A DNA stretch of 36,975 bases. Origin: a virus. The DNA lies in IMG/VR virus record IMGVR_UViG_3300043410_002484, positions 1-36,975 of that record, one strand, 5' to 3'. Under the pieces are notes generated by a model. That model was not told the origin of the DNA, did not search any database, and saw only the letters and a list, made by a program, of their open reading frames with translations. Each line of letters starts with the position of its first letter. Position 1 is the stretch's first letter. The position numbers were made by a program, and so were the translations under genes. Below, piece after piece: positions 16,336 through 24,189 of this stretch.

Positions 16336-16919
16336 AGCTCGCGCAAGTAGACCCCGCGTCGACACCGACGCAACTGATCGATTTGCCGCTGTTTGGATCG
16401 GCGCAGAAGGTGCCGGTCGGCATCAGGCTACTCACGATCAGTGAGCGCTCTGGCGTCTACAAGCGGGCCAAAGCGAAGGCCAAAGAGCTCGGTGTTGAGA
16501 CGTGGTCTGACGAGGATCATGTCTGCGCGCTCGAGCTCTACGTCGAAACCGTCGCGGCCTGCACGTTCGACGGCGAAGAGGGGTCGTTCGAGCCATGGGC
16601 AACGGCTGACCAGCTTCGCAATGATCGATCGATTGGCCAGGACAGCCTTCTGTTCATCTACGAGGCATACGAGGCGTTTGAGCAGAAGCATTCGCTTCGT
16701 CCCGAAGATCTGCAGGGCGAGAACTTCCTCACCACTCTCCTGAAAGCAGGCGCGGGCGACCTCCGCCCTTTAGGGCGTATGCGGCGTGGCACGCTGGAGG
16801 CCTTTACGGCTATTTTGGCAAGCGAGCTGCTGAGCTCACAGATCGCGAAGTCCTCGAGTACCTCCAGCTCAGGATCGACTGCTGGATCCACGCCAATGAC
16901 TGCTGGCGCGACAGCGTGA
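16332..16919 (+). CDS. Tail assembly chaperone, zero-frame product (Mu gp41-like)
   Basis: A 195-residue product. The GTG at 16332 overlaps the tube stop and is preferred over an ATG at 16233 inside the tube gene. Residues 1-147 are compact alpha/beta and charged, whereas the last ~25 residues (SSSTSSSGSTAGST and on) are low-complexity Ser/Thr/Gly/Ala, as expected when ribosomes run past the proper coding frame. Genes between tube and tape measure commonly encode two chaperone forms related by frameshifting, which hold the tape measure during tail polymerisation. The C CCT TTA heptamer at codons 145-147 provides the shift. This is the form made without shifting. Confidence 0.8.
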   Translation: MKLAQVDPASTPTQLIDLPLFGSAQKVPVGIRLLTISERSGVYKRAKAKAKELGVETWSDEDHVCALELYVETVAACTFDGEEGSFEPWATADQLRNDRSIGQDSLLFIYEAYEAFEQKHSLRPEDLQGENFLTTLLKAGAGDLRPLGRMRRGTLEAFTAILASELLSSQIAKSSSTSSSGSTAGSTPMTAGATA

Positions 16920-16990
16920 AAGACCGCGAAGACAACGAAAAGCGCAACATCGGGCACCTGTTCGAGCAAGCGCTGCTACCCAAAAGTTAA
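16332..16990 (+). CDS. Tail assembly chaperone, -1 frameshift product (219 aa)
   Basis: Joined reading: 16332-16772 in the zero frame (147 codons), then 16772-16987 in the -1 frame (72 codons), stop TAA at 16988-16990. The -1 segment has no ATG start, so it was reachable only by frameshift. It reads as ordinary protein: aromatic and Gly-rich first (RAYAAWHAGGLYGYFGK), then an amphipathic helix (LTDREVLEYLQLRIDCWI) and a charged C-terminal helix ending LFEQALLPKS. Its stop lies 3 nt before the next gene, whereas the zero-frame stop would leave a 74-nt gap in an otherwise packed operon. This is the G-T type organisation known from lambda and other phages. Only the shift frequency is unknown. 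Confidence 0.82.
16766..16772 (+). other. Programmed -1 ribosomal frameshift heptamer C CCT TTA
   Basis: The heptamer has the X XXY YYZ form with codons CCT and TTA in the zero frame; a -1 slip re-pairs the tRNAs on CCC and TTT. A short GC hairpin, GCGT (16784-16787) with ACGC (16791-16794) and a 3-nt loop, begins 11 nt downstream and could act as a weak stimulator. Confidence 0.8.
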
Positions 16991-16993
16991 CCC

Positions 16994-17530
16994 GTGAAAC
17001 TCACGGAACAGAATCTAACGCTCCCGCGGGAGGCGCCCGGAACCATTTTGGTCGACCCGAGCGCTTGGACCAGTGAATGGGGCGATGCGCCCCGAGATCG
17101 CTCGATCTTGGGGCTTCGTCTCGTTTCAGCGACCGAACGCCATGAAGCCATTCGCTTGGCGCGCGAGCGCATCGGGGCTGGCGACAGCGAGTCTCCGGAT
17201 GCGGGCGAGGGTTTTGCCCTTGCGCTCATGCGCCTCTACGTGTGGTTCGGGGTTTGCGATCCGAACGACTGCAACCGCACGAGTGAGCTGATTCGGGACC
17301 CCGAACACGTGTTCTCGCGGCTCACCGAGTCGTGGGCTCGCCGCGTGTTCGACGCGATCCAAAAGCTGGAAGTCGAGAAGTCGGCGCAGTTTTTGGAAGC
17401 GACGGACGACGACCTTGTCGATCTCGTTGAGCGCCTTGGCACCGGAGAGATTGCGGAGCTCGAACCCGCGACCCAGTCGACAGTGCTTCGGCACCTGCGC
17501 TTCGCACTCGACGCCCTGCGCTCTAGTTGA
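16994..17530 (+). CDS. Hypothetical tail assembly protein
   Basis: A 178-residue, acidic, mostly helical protein starting at GTG 16994, 3 nt after the frameshift stop. It contains a helix-rich core (LALMRLYVWFGVCDP near 76-90) and acidic C-terminal helices (ATDDDLVDLVERLGTGEIAELEP). It lies where a second chaperone-like gene or tail accessory is expected, before the tape measure. No membrane segment or signal peptide. I do not recognise the family. Its end overlaps the end of a minus-strand ORF tail to tail. Confidence 0.6.
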   Translation: MKLTEQNLTLPREAPGTILVDPSAWTSEWGDAPRDRSILGLRLVSATERHEAIRLARERIGAGDSESPDAGEGFALALMRLYVWFGVCDPNDCNRTSELIRDPEHVFSRLTESWARRVFDAIQKLEVEKSAQFLEATDDDLVDLVERLGTGEIAELEPATQSTVLRHLRFALDALRSS

Positions 17531-17852
17531 GCAGGCGCTCAACTTCGACGCGGGCCTCACGCTGCTCGACCTGCACGGCGGAATCCTCGAGCTCGGGCAA
17601 CTCAATGCCTGCGACTGGGTAGCCGTTGGCGAGCAGCCTGGCCTTCGTTTCGAGCCAGTCGACGCGCTGCTCGACGAGATAGTGGTCACGCAGGCCCGGA
17701 TTGAGCCGTTGCTCTTGGAAGTGCAGCCGTTGCAGATGCGCCAGAGCATCCCTTCGCTCCACCAGCAAACTGACGGGGCCTGGGTCGCGATAGCTCGCTA
17801 CAGGCCGCAGGACGCGTAACAGGAGGGCGGCAGTGCGACGCAGCAGGCTCAT
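17523..17852 (-). CDS. Possible minus-strand hypothetical gene in the tail operon
   Basis: A 109-residue minus-strand frame with a regular ATG start at 17852. The product is Leu/Arg-rich, with a hydrophobic N-terminus (LLRRTAALLLRVLR) and charged amphipathic helices (DALAHLQRLHFQEQRLN, VDWLETKARLLANG). It meets the preceding + gene tail to tail with an 8-bp overlap. The + strand frame through the same bases (to 17819) is also open and has even higher GC at codon third position, but it lacks a start codon. I therefore slightly favour the minus-strand gene, with real doubt. No good promoter is visible upstream. Function unknown. Confidence 0.42.
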   Translation of the reverse strand: MSLLRRTAALLLRVLRPVASYRDPGPVSLLVERRDALAHLQRLHFQEQRLNPGLRDHYLVEQRVDWLETKARLLANGYPVAGIELPELEDSAVQVEQREARVEVERLLN

Positions 17853-17870
17853 CCGTCAACCGTAACCACG

Positions 17871-18038
17871 GCCCGCTCGGCGGGCAAGCACTTGGCCTCG
17901 GGATGGCTCCGCGTCTCCCCCTCCCGCGCGCGAGCCGCCCGAGGCCATCTAGACCGCCCGCCGGCTCCGTGCGGGCTGCAGCCAACCTTCCTGAAGGCTG
18001 CAGCAAACGGGCAACTCGTTCGGGCGCGCGGTGCGCCC
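17871..18038 (+). other. Hairpin-rich leader upstream of the P63C gene
   Basis: Three inverted repeats occur in 168 bp that lack a convincing gene. (1) GCCCGC / GCGGGC, 17871-17885, 3-nt loop. (2) GCTGCAG at 17975-17981 with CTGCAGC at 17998-18004, enclosing an inner CCTTC / GAAGG stem. (3) GGGCGC / GCGCCC, 18022-18038, ending one base before the ribosome site of the next gene. None has a T-tract, so they are not classical terminators; attenuation, RNA processing or translation control are possible. The longer open frame starting at 17903 through this stretch is Arg/Pro/Ala low-complexity and is not believed. Confidence 0.55.
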
Positions 18039-18052
18039 AGGAAGGTAGAACT

Positions 18053-18814
18053 GTGTCTGATTCGAAGATCGTTTACCTAGAAGGCTACAGAGTCAGTGCC
18101 GAAGGGCGTGTGCGCGATGTCGAGCTCGCCGAAAAGCTTGGTTCGCCGTTGCGTGCGCTTCGGCGTCTGATTGCTGCAAACACAGAAGAGCTCAATGATT
18201 ACGGAGTTTTGCCGTTAAACGGCGGCCTCGCGGCCGGCTCCGGAGACCATGGCCAAGGTGGGCGCCCGTCGCGGGGCTGCTACTGGCTCAACCGCGAACA
18301 GGCACTCTTATTGTGCACTTGGAGCCAGGCGCCAAAGGCCCGCGCAATCCGCGCCGAGATCGTCCGGGTCCTCACCGCCGTTCTCGACGGTCTGCAGTTC
18401 AAAGGTGAAGTCCCCTGGATCGCACGGGTCCTCTTCTTGGAAGCACCCGCTGACTGGGAGCGAATGTGGCCAGACACCTTCGTGCAGGCCGTCTGCAAAC
18501 TGAAGGGTCAGCAGTTCACCGGACAGCAACCCGGTGGCTGGATGGGCAAGGTTTACGGAGACATCTACCGGTTGCTGTTGGGTGACCGCGTCTACGACAC
18601 CATCCGCGAACTGAACCCGAATCCCAAGCGTGGGTCCAATCATCACCAGCGACTTCGCGAAGAAGCGCGCGCTCGGGTGAACGAGCAGATCGAAGGCATC
18701 ACGGCGCTCGCCAACACAAGCATCACGTTCGCCGAGTTCATGTCGAAAATGAAGCACGTCTATCGGGGCGCGCCGCTGCAGCTCGGGTTCTGGGCTGCCA
18801 ACAAATCAAACTGA
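18053..18814 (+). CDS. P63C-domain phage protein
   Basis: A 253-residue protein. The GTG at 18053 is chosen because AGGAAGG (18039-18045) lies 7 nt upstream; a frame from 17903 would have a low-complexity N-terminus. Residues 130-235 match the P63C pattern: DWERMWPDTFVQAVCKL, then a GWMGKVYGDIYRLL segment, LNPNPKRGSNHHQRL with the His-rich turn, and a final helix ending in FMSKMKHVYR. The N-terminal part (about 20-120, ending CYWLNREQALLLCTWS) resembles the DNA-binding/antirepressor portion often joined to P63C or Rha-type domains. P63C proteins occur in phages and mobile elements, with unknown function, often near regulators. Its position just before the tape measure is unusual and suggests an inserted accessory gene. 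Confidence 0.8.
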   Translation: MSDSKIVYLEGYRVSAEGRVRDVELAEKLGSPLRALRRLIAANTEELNDYGVLPLNGGLAAGSGDHGQGGRPSRGCYWLNREQALLLCTWSQAPKARAIRAEIVRVLTAVLDGLQFKGEVPWIARVLFLEAPADWERMWPDTFVQAVCKLKGQQFTGQQPGGWMGKVYGDIYRLLLGDRVYDTIRELNPNPKRGSNHHQRLREEARARVNEQIEGITALANTSITFAEFMSKMKHVYRGAPLQLGFWAANKSN

Positions 18815-20983
18815 ATGGCAGACGAAGCAATCAAGATCACGATCGGCGCGGTCAAGACGGCCAGCGTCGATCGCGTCTTCGACAGCATTCGGCGCCAAGC
18901 CGCGCGCATCGGGCAGGATCTGAATCGCTTCCTCGACCCCAAGAAGGCGCTCAAGGGCATCACGCTCTACAAGGACGAGATCACGGCTGCCGCCGGCGCC
19001 GTGCGCGCCCAGCGCGAGCGAATTCGTCAGGTCTACACCGACGAAGAGCGCGCTCAGCGTCGCGTCCAGCGCGAGCGCGAGAAGTCCGAGCGATTCGTTC
19101 ACACGTTGCGGATGCGTCAGCTGGGAGAAGAGAGTAGAGCGCGCACGCGTGAGGAGAGCCGAGCCGCTAGAGAGTCTGCATCGCGCATCCAGCGCTATGC
19201 CCGGATGACCTCGTGGCAAGCGGCTCGATCCTTCGGGCATGGGCTCAACGCTGGACGTCGCTTCCTCGGCGAGATCGGACGCGGCATCGGTCTAGATCTC
19301 ACGCCCGCAACCTACCTGCAGCAGGCGATTGCGACCCAGTCGGCAGCGATCAAGCTTTCGAACGCGGGCTACATGCCCGGCAGCGCTCGCAACGGCGAGA
19401 TGGTGCCAGCGTCAGTGCTGCAAAGCGAGGCACTGGACACGGCTCGTAGCCTGAAGGGCACGATCACGGCCGACCAGGTGCTTGCTGGCCAAGAGCAGTA
19501 CCAGAAGCGCACAGGCGACCTGCGAGACACGCGCGACATGCGCGGCGAGCTGTCACGCCTTGCGGTCGCCACCGGCTCGGACGCGGCAAGCCTGTTCGGC
19601 ACAGCGGGGGAGCTCGCCAACCAGTTCAAGGACGTCTCTCCGGAGGAACGTCGGAAGACCATTTCGGACCTGCTCCGCACATTCGCGCGGCAAGGCCAAG
19701 AGGGGGCTGTTGAGCTCGAGGACCTCTCCAAGTACGGGGCGCGCATCGCGGCGAGCGCAGGCCTTTACGAGGGCGACAAGGGCGACATCATCAAGTCGCT
19801 TGGAGCGATCGGTCAAGCCGCTCGTTCATTCGGCGGAGCCGACTCTGCAGCCCAAGCGGCAACATCCGTGTCGCGTCTAGCGACTACGTTCAAGACGGGG
19901 GCGCGCGCCAAAGAGTTCCAGGCGATCACTGGCAAGTCGGTGTTCTCCGAGTCCGGCAAAATTCGCAACCCCGTCGAGCTAATCAAAGAGGCTCTCGTGG
20001 CCACTCAGGGCGATCCGCTCAAGTGGAATAAGATCTTCATGAACGTCATGTCCGAGCGCGCCGCGGGCGGCCTCGGGTCGAAGTATCGGGAAGCGTACGA
20101 AAAGGCGGGCGGCGGAGAATCCGGCAAGGCCGCAGGACTCAAGGCCATCGACGAATTCTTGGCGTCGATGAAGCAGGCACAGATCGGCGAGAGCGAGATC
20201 CAGCAGAAGATAGATCAGGTCTCTCAGGGATACGAGGCGCAGGTTAACGACCTGAACACCACATTCCAGGGGATCGCTACCGAGTTCCTGCACGAGTTCC
20301 TCCCTGCACTCAAAGAAGTTGCGCCATCGCTCAAAGGCCTCGCCACGTTTCTCGGCAAGACCGCGATCATGGCCATCGAGCACCCGCTCTTGGCGCTCGG
20401 CGCGGGAGTCACGGCTTCGTTGGCCAAGGCTGGCATCGAGACGGCGTTCCGCGCTGGCGTAGAGCGCATGTTCATGGGCAGCAATGAGTTGCTGCTCAAA
20501 AAGCTGGCAGAGTTGGCCGCCGGTGGCGGCGTGCCAGACAGGCCACCGGGCGCCATCGTACCTGGCGGTGGCGGCAGAAAGCTGCCGTTCATCGGGTTGG
20601 GTATTGCGCCAGCTGCACTCGCAGTCGCGGCCGGATTGCTGGCTCCGGATTCATCAGATACCGAACTCTCTCCCGAGCAACGCGCCGCTAAAGCGAAGGC
20701 CACCGCCGATCAACGGTTGCAGGGGATCTTGCAAGGTGGAGATCGGGAATCACTCTCCAGTGAATTCGGAGCCCGCATCAGCCGACAGGTGTTTCTCGAG
20801 GACCGCGTCAAGTCAGACACGGCTGCGGCAGCAGCCGGAAACCAAGGCGCCGGAGTTCGTGCCGAAGCCTACTCAAAGGAGTTGGCCGAGAACAAGGCGG
20901 CCCTCCAAGAACTCACGCGCGCGTTGCGCGGCATCGCAAACGATCGCGGCCTGACGACTCAAGCGGGCGGCGCAAACCGCTAG
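18815..20983 (+). CDS. Tail tape measure protein
   Basis: A 722-residue protein that sets tail length and is ejected with DNA. The N-terminal 130 residues form a long charged coiled coil (with RAQRERIRQVYTDEERAQRR). The central part (about 190-470) is helical and carries Gly/Ala patches. Two hydrophobic stretches, about 505-540 (AIMAIEHPLLALGAGVTASL) and 590-615 (FIGLGIAPAALAVAAGLLA), are typical membrane-insertion segments of tape measures. At about 0.15 nm per residue the length predicts a tail of roughly 108 nm. It starts directly after the P63C stop (TGA then ATG). The gene order, with hub genes following, is that of Mu-like phages. Confidence 0.92.
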   Translation: MADEAIKITIGAVKTASVDRVFDSIRRQAARIGQDLNRFLDPKKALKGITLYKDEITAAAGAVRAQRERIRQVYTDEERAQRRVQREREKSERFVHTLRMRQLGEESRARTREESRAARESASRIQRYARMTSWQAARSFGHGLNAGRRFLGEIGRGIGLDLTPATYLQQAIATQSAAIKLSNAGYMPGSARNGEMVPASVLQSEALDTARSLKGTITADQVLAGQEQYQKRTGDLRDTRDMRGELSRLAVATGSDAASLFGTAGELANQFKDVSPEERRKTISDLLRTFARQGQEGAVELEDLSKYGARIAASAGLYEGDKGDIIKSLGAIGQAARSFGGADSAAQAATSVSRLATTFKTGARAKEFQAITGKSVFSESGKIRNPVELIKEALVATQGDPLKWNKIFMNVMSERAAGGLGSKYREAYEKAGGGESGKAAGLKAIDEFLASMKQAQIGESEIQQKIDQVSQGYEAQVNDLNTTFQGIATEFLHEFLPALKEVAPSLKGLATFLGKTAIMAIEHPLLALGAGVTASLAKAGIETAFRAGVERMFMGSNELLLKKLAELAAGGGVPDRPPGAIVPGGGGRKLPFIGLGIAPAALAVAAGLLAPDSSDTELSPEQRAAKAKATADQRLQGILQGGDRESLSSEFGARISRQVFLEDRVKSDTAAAAAGNQGAGVRAEAYSKELAENKAALQELTRALRGIANDRGLTTQAGGANR

Positions 20984-20987
20984 CCGC

Positions 20988-21911
20988 ATGGCCACAGACA
21001 TTACGTTCGAGAACTGGGTCATACCTGCGACCCGCCTTGGCATCGGATCAGATTGCCGCGTCGCGATCCACGAGTACCGCTTCGTCAAGGGGGGCTCAAT
21101 CGAGGACCACGGGCGTGGTCTCTACACGTTCCGGATGAACGCTACGTTCACGAACGATCCGCGCTATCGCCCCGCGCTCTACCCCGATCAGCTCTCGCAG
21201 CTGCGCGCGCTCTATGACTCGCGCAAAATTGGAACACTTGTCCTGCCGGACATTGGGCGCGTGCTCTGCAGGATCGTGCAATGCGACTCCGAGCAAGAGT
21301 TTCGAAACCCAAACTCTGCTGACGTATCAATCGCGTTCCTCGAGGATTTGGGGAACCGGTTCCTGCCTGTCGTCACCTCAGCCGCAACGCAAGCTGGCTT
21401 TCAGGACTCGGCGCAGAAGTGGGCCAGCCTCGTCGACTCGAAGCGTCCGGAGCAGTACGAATCAACGGCATCGCCCGATGTACAGAGCCAACAGAAGCGC
21501 GCGTTCGACCTGTTCGACCAGCTCACCAACGCGGCGAACGCGATCATCGGGATACGCGACCAAATCCAACTGCAGAACGAGTTGCTCGCCGCGAAGATCC
21601 AAGGCTTCAGGAGTCTGCTCGAGGAAGTCGATCACGCCCTGTGGCTCAACGACCCCATGAACTTCGAGTTCGTGTATGCGCTCAAGGACCTATGGGCAGC
21701 GACGCTTGCACTCGCAAATGAACCTCAGCAGCAGGGACAACAGGGACTCCCGCGCACCTACAAGGTGCAGCGCACTAGCACGGTGACGCAGATCTCGGCC
21801 GCGATCTATGGCGACACATCGCGCGCACGTGACCTGCTCGGTCTCAACGACTTCCCTGACGCAATGGCGATCCCGGCGGGCACCGACGTGCTTTACCTGC
21901 AGGCCGCGTAG
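20988..21911 (+). CDS. Baseplate/DNA circularisation-type protein, Mu gpN-like, with LysM domain
   Basis: A 307-residue protein. The N-terminal region (about 8-120, with the strand set VAIHEYRFVKGGSIEDHGRG) matches the DNA-circularisation/gpN N-terminal family, which forms part of the tail tip between tube and hub. A helical middle follows (170-245). Residues 257-305 (TYKVQRTSTVTQISAAIYGD and on) form a LysM-like module, common in tail proteins that bind or anchor to other tail parts or peptidoglycan. It lies immediately after the tape measure, the expected position for Mu gpN. Stop and start of the next gene overlap (TAGTG). Confidence 0.82.
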   Translation: MATDITFENWVIPATRLGIGSDCRVAIHEYRFVKGGSIEDHGRGLYTFRMNATFTNDPRYRPALYPDQLSQLRALYDSRKIGTLVLPDIGRVLCRIVQCDSEQEFRNPNSADVSIAFLEDLGNRFLPVVTSAATQAGFQDSAQKWASLVDSKRPEQYESTASPDVQSQQKRAFDLFDQLTNAANAIIGIRDQIQLQNELLAAKIQGFRSLLEEVDHALWLNDPMNFEFVYALKDLWAATLALANEPQQQGQQGLPRTYKVQRTSTVTQISAAIYGDTSRARDLLGLNDFPDAMAIPAGTDVLYLQAA

Positions 21912-23347
21912 TGACGGACACGGTTTCGATTCGACTCGATGGGCGCGAGACGATCGACATCGCGAGCTACAGCGTACGGCTAGGCATCTTCGAGCAACCC
22001 GGATCGTTCGGGTGCACGATCGGCAGACCATACAAGTTCCGTTCACTCGCTGAGGCGTTTCCCCCGAAGACGCGCTACGAGGTATTCCTCAATGACCGTC
22101 GCATTCAAGTCGGGCTGACAGACGGCTTCACGCAGCAGAGTTCTTTGAACAAGACAGAGATCGTGCTCAGTGGGCGCGACCCGCTTTCCAAGCTCGTCGA
22201 CACCGAACTCGACAAGAAGGTCTCGTTCACGGACGTCACCTATCGGCAACTGGTAGAGTTTGCGATCGAGCGCTCCGGGCTCGATGCAATGGCCTCGCGC
22301 TTCGGCGTTGACGAGCTCTTGCTCTTCGCGCTCAACAATGCTGCCAACCGCAAGGCGACGACTGGAAGCGCAAAGCTCAGCTCGCTGTCGAGCGACGAGA
22401 TCGAATTCGTCGAGACGGACGTCGGACCTGGACCAACGCGCGCGTCGCGCAAGATGCGAGGTTCGCTTCGGGTCGATGTCGGTGAGCGCTGGTGGGATTT
22501 CCTCGTCAAGCAACTGCGCCGTGTCGGGCTGTTCCTGTGGTGCGGCGCTGACGGCACCCTGGTGCTCGCGAGCCCCAATGTCACGCAGTCGCAGCTCTAT
22601 CGCCTGGTGCGTACGGACGGGCTCTCGAACATCGAAGACAGCTCGTTCAGCAACGACACGACGCAACGACATTCGGAATGCCGAGTCTACGGCGCAACGA
22701 GCGCTGGCAAAGACGGGAGCGACAACTTCGACGGTCGATTCATCGACGACGAAATGGTCGCGTACCTCAACCCGCTCGAAGCCGATCGAGTCGACGGCGG
22801 CAAGATAAAGATCGCCAAATCGATTCGCGACAAGGAGTGCAAGTCCAAGGAGCAGGCGGCTAACCTCGCGCGACGAGAGATCGCGGAGCAGCGCCGCAAC
22901 GGCTGGCGATTGACCTATACGATCCAAGGGCACACGCTTCCGGAGCTTGGAGGCAGCGCAAAGATCGCGGTCATGCCCGACACGGTCGTGGACGTGCAAG
23001 ACGATGACCTTGGCGTCTATGGCCCCATGTACGTCGAGGCCGTCGCGCTCGAGGGACAAGGCAACAGGACGATTTCGGTCCTCAGTCTCTTGCGCCTCGA
23101 AGACGTATTCTTTCAGAGCGAAGTCGAATCGAGCAAGAAGGCCACTGGTGCGAAGCTGAAGCCCGTTGGCATCAACGCCAACGTCTTCATCCCAGGGATC
23201 GCGACGACCCCGAATCTGTACGGACCAGCTCCGGGCCTCGACAAGAACTGGAAGCATCCGGCGAGCGGTGACGCGTTGGCGAACCTGCCAGAGGCCCCTT
23301 CGCGCGAGCCCACCCGCAATCAGATCTACACGCGCAAAGGCAAGTAG
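21911..23347 (+). CDS. Baseplate hub protein, Mu gpP-like (gp44)
   Basis: A 478-residue protein in the family of Mu gpP / T4 gp27-like hubs. It has an N-terminal strand-rich domain (ASYSVRLGIFEQPGSFGCTI), the TEIVLSGRDPLSKLVD segment (about 77-95), which is characteristic of gpP-like proteins, and a conserved helix (ERWWDFLVKQLRRVGLFLW) near 190-212. It would form the trimeric ring at the tail tip that holds the spike. The GTG start overlaps the previous stop (TAGTG), and the next gene is the spike, the standard order. Confidence 0.88.
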   Translation: MTDTVSIRLDGRETIDIASYSVRLGIFEQPGSFGCTIGRPYKFRSLAEAFPPKTRYEVFLNDRRIQVGLTDGFTQQSSLNKTEIVLSGRDPLSKLVDTELDKKVSFTDVTYRQLVEFAIERSGLDAMASRFGVDELLLFALNNAANRKATTGSAKLSSLSSDEIEFVETDVGPGPTRASRKMRGSLRVDVGERWWDFLVKQLRRVGLFLWCGADGTLVLASPNVTQSQLYRLVRTDGLSNIEDSSFSNDTTQRHSECRVYGATSAGKDGSDNFDGRFIDDEMVAYLNPLEADRVDGGKIKIAKSIRDKECKSKEQAANLARREIAEQRRNGWRLTYTIQGHTLPELGGSAKIAVMPDTVVDVQDDDLGVYGPMYVEAVALEGQGNRTISVLSLLRLEDVFFQSEVESSKKATGAKLKPVGINANVFIPGIATTPNLYGPAPGLDKNWKHPASGDALANLPEAPSREPTRNQIYTRKGK

Positions 23348-24189
23348 TGGCCACCTTCGACGGTCTCAAGTGGGACATCAGCCGAGCCGTCTGGAGCGGC
23401 CGCGATGACGACGGTCATCCGCTCGTCCAAGAGAAGGCCTACGGAGACGACATCGAAGCTGGAAACGGCAACGCCGCATTTCACCTGCAGCACGCCTACG
23501 GCAGCTATTCGCGCCCGCATGATCCGGCGCCTGGAAACAACGGACTGGATGCGTGGTGCACGCTGCTCGTCGCCCAAGACGGTTCGACGTACATCGGGTT
23601 TCTCGGATACGACCCGCGCTTCATTGGGTTGATCCCGCTGCCCCCAAAGGGCAGTCAGATGAACTACGCGGCGTTCCAGGAGAACGGGCGCTGGCGTTGC
23701 TCGTTCGACTTCATCAGCGGCGACAACGGGACGAAGCAGTTCTACCTACCGATTGGTGATTCGTCTCTTTCTGTTACCTTCGGGTTAACGCAAGGCAAGC
23801 CAGTCATCAGTTTCCTGCATCCTGACGGTTCGCTCGTCAGCATGTACGAGGGCGAAATCCTCCTGAAGTCGCCGAGCGGCGAGAACTACATCCAGGTCAG
23901 CGACAAGGGCATAGTCTTGAAGGGCAGCATCACCCAGCAGGGTGGGTTGTCTACGGTGGGCGGAGTGACGCTCACCAGGGGGCCTGAGTTCGCAACGTTC
24001 GCGAGCAACGTTTTGGAGGCCATCCAGGCAATATCAGCGGCTCTGGCATCTGCCACGCCATCTATTGCTCTGACTGATCAAGCGGCAGCGACAGCAATCA
24101 GAGCAGCGATCTCGGCCATCAGTGCACTGATGACGGCGGCGACGACAGCGGCAGCCGTGGCCCAGACGGCGGTTACTCGAGGCTCATGA
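23347..24189 (+). CDS. Baseplate spike protein, Mu gp45/P2 gpV-like
   Basis: A 280-residue protein that punctures the outer membrane. It has an N-terminal OB-like region, then the segment PIGDSSLSVTFG (about 138-150) and the repeating beta-helix strip ILLKSPSGENYIQVSDKGIVL (with SITQQGG) near 170-200, typical of spike shafts. After residue 215 it becomes Ala-rich helical (about 60 residues), which is unusual. I see no HxH iron-binding tip motif of the P2 gpV type. GTG start coupled to the hub (TAGTG). Confidence 0.85.
   Translation: MATFDGLKWDISRAVWSGRDDDGHPLVQEKAYGDDIEAGNGNAAFHLQHAYGSYSRPHDPAPGNNGLDAWCTLLVAQDGSTYIGFLGYDPRFIGLIPLPPKGSQMNYAAFQENGRWRCSFDFISGDNGTKQFYLPIGDSSLSVTFGLTQGKPVISFLHPDGSLVSMYEGEILLKSPSGENYIQVSDKGIVLKGSITQQGGLSTVGGVTLTRGPEFATFASNVLEAIQAISAALASATPSIALTDQAAATAIRAAISAISALMTAATTAAAVAQTAVTRGS

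Noticed and set aside
17871-17885. Hairpin as a classical intrinsic terminator
   Set aside because: No run of T follows on either side, so it does not meet the intrinsic terminator pattern.
17903-18052. N-terminal extension of the P63C gene from 17903
   Set aside because: It is Arg/Pro/Ala low-complexity spanning hairpins, and a good ribosome site precedes the GTG at 18053.
22043-23257. 404-residue minus-strand frame
   Set aside because: It is antisense to the gpP-like hub gene, which has clear family motifs; the Arg/Leu/Asp-rich product is a typical GC-rich shadow.
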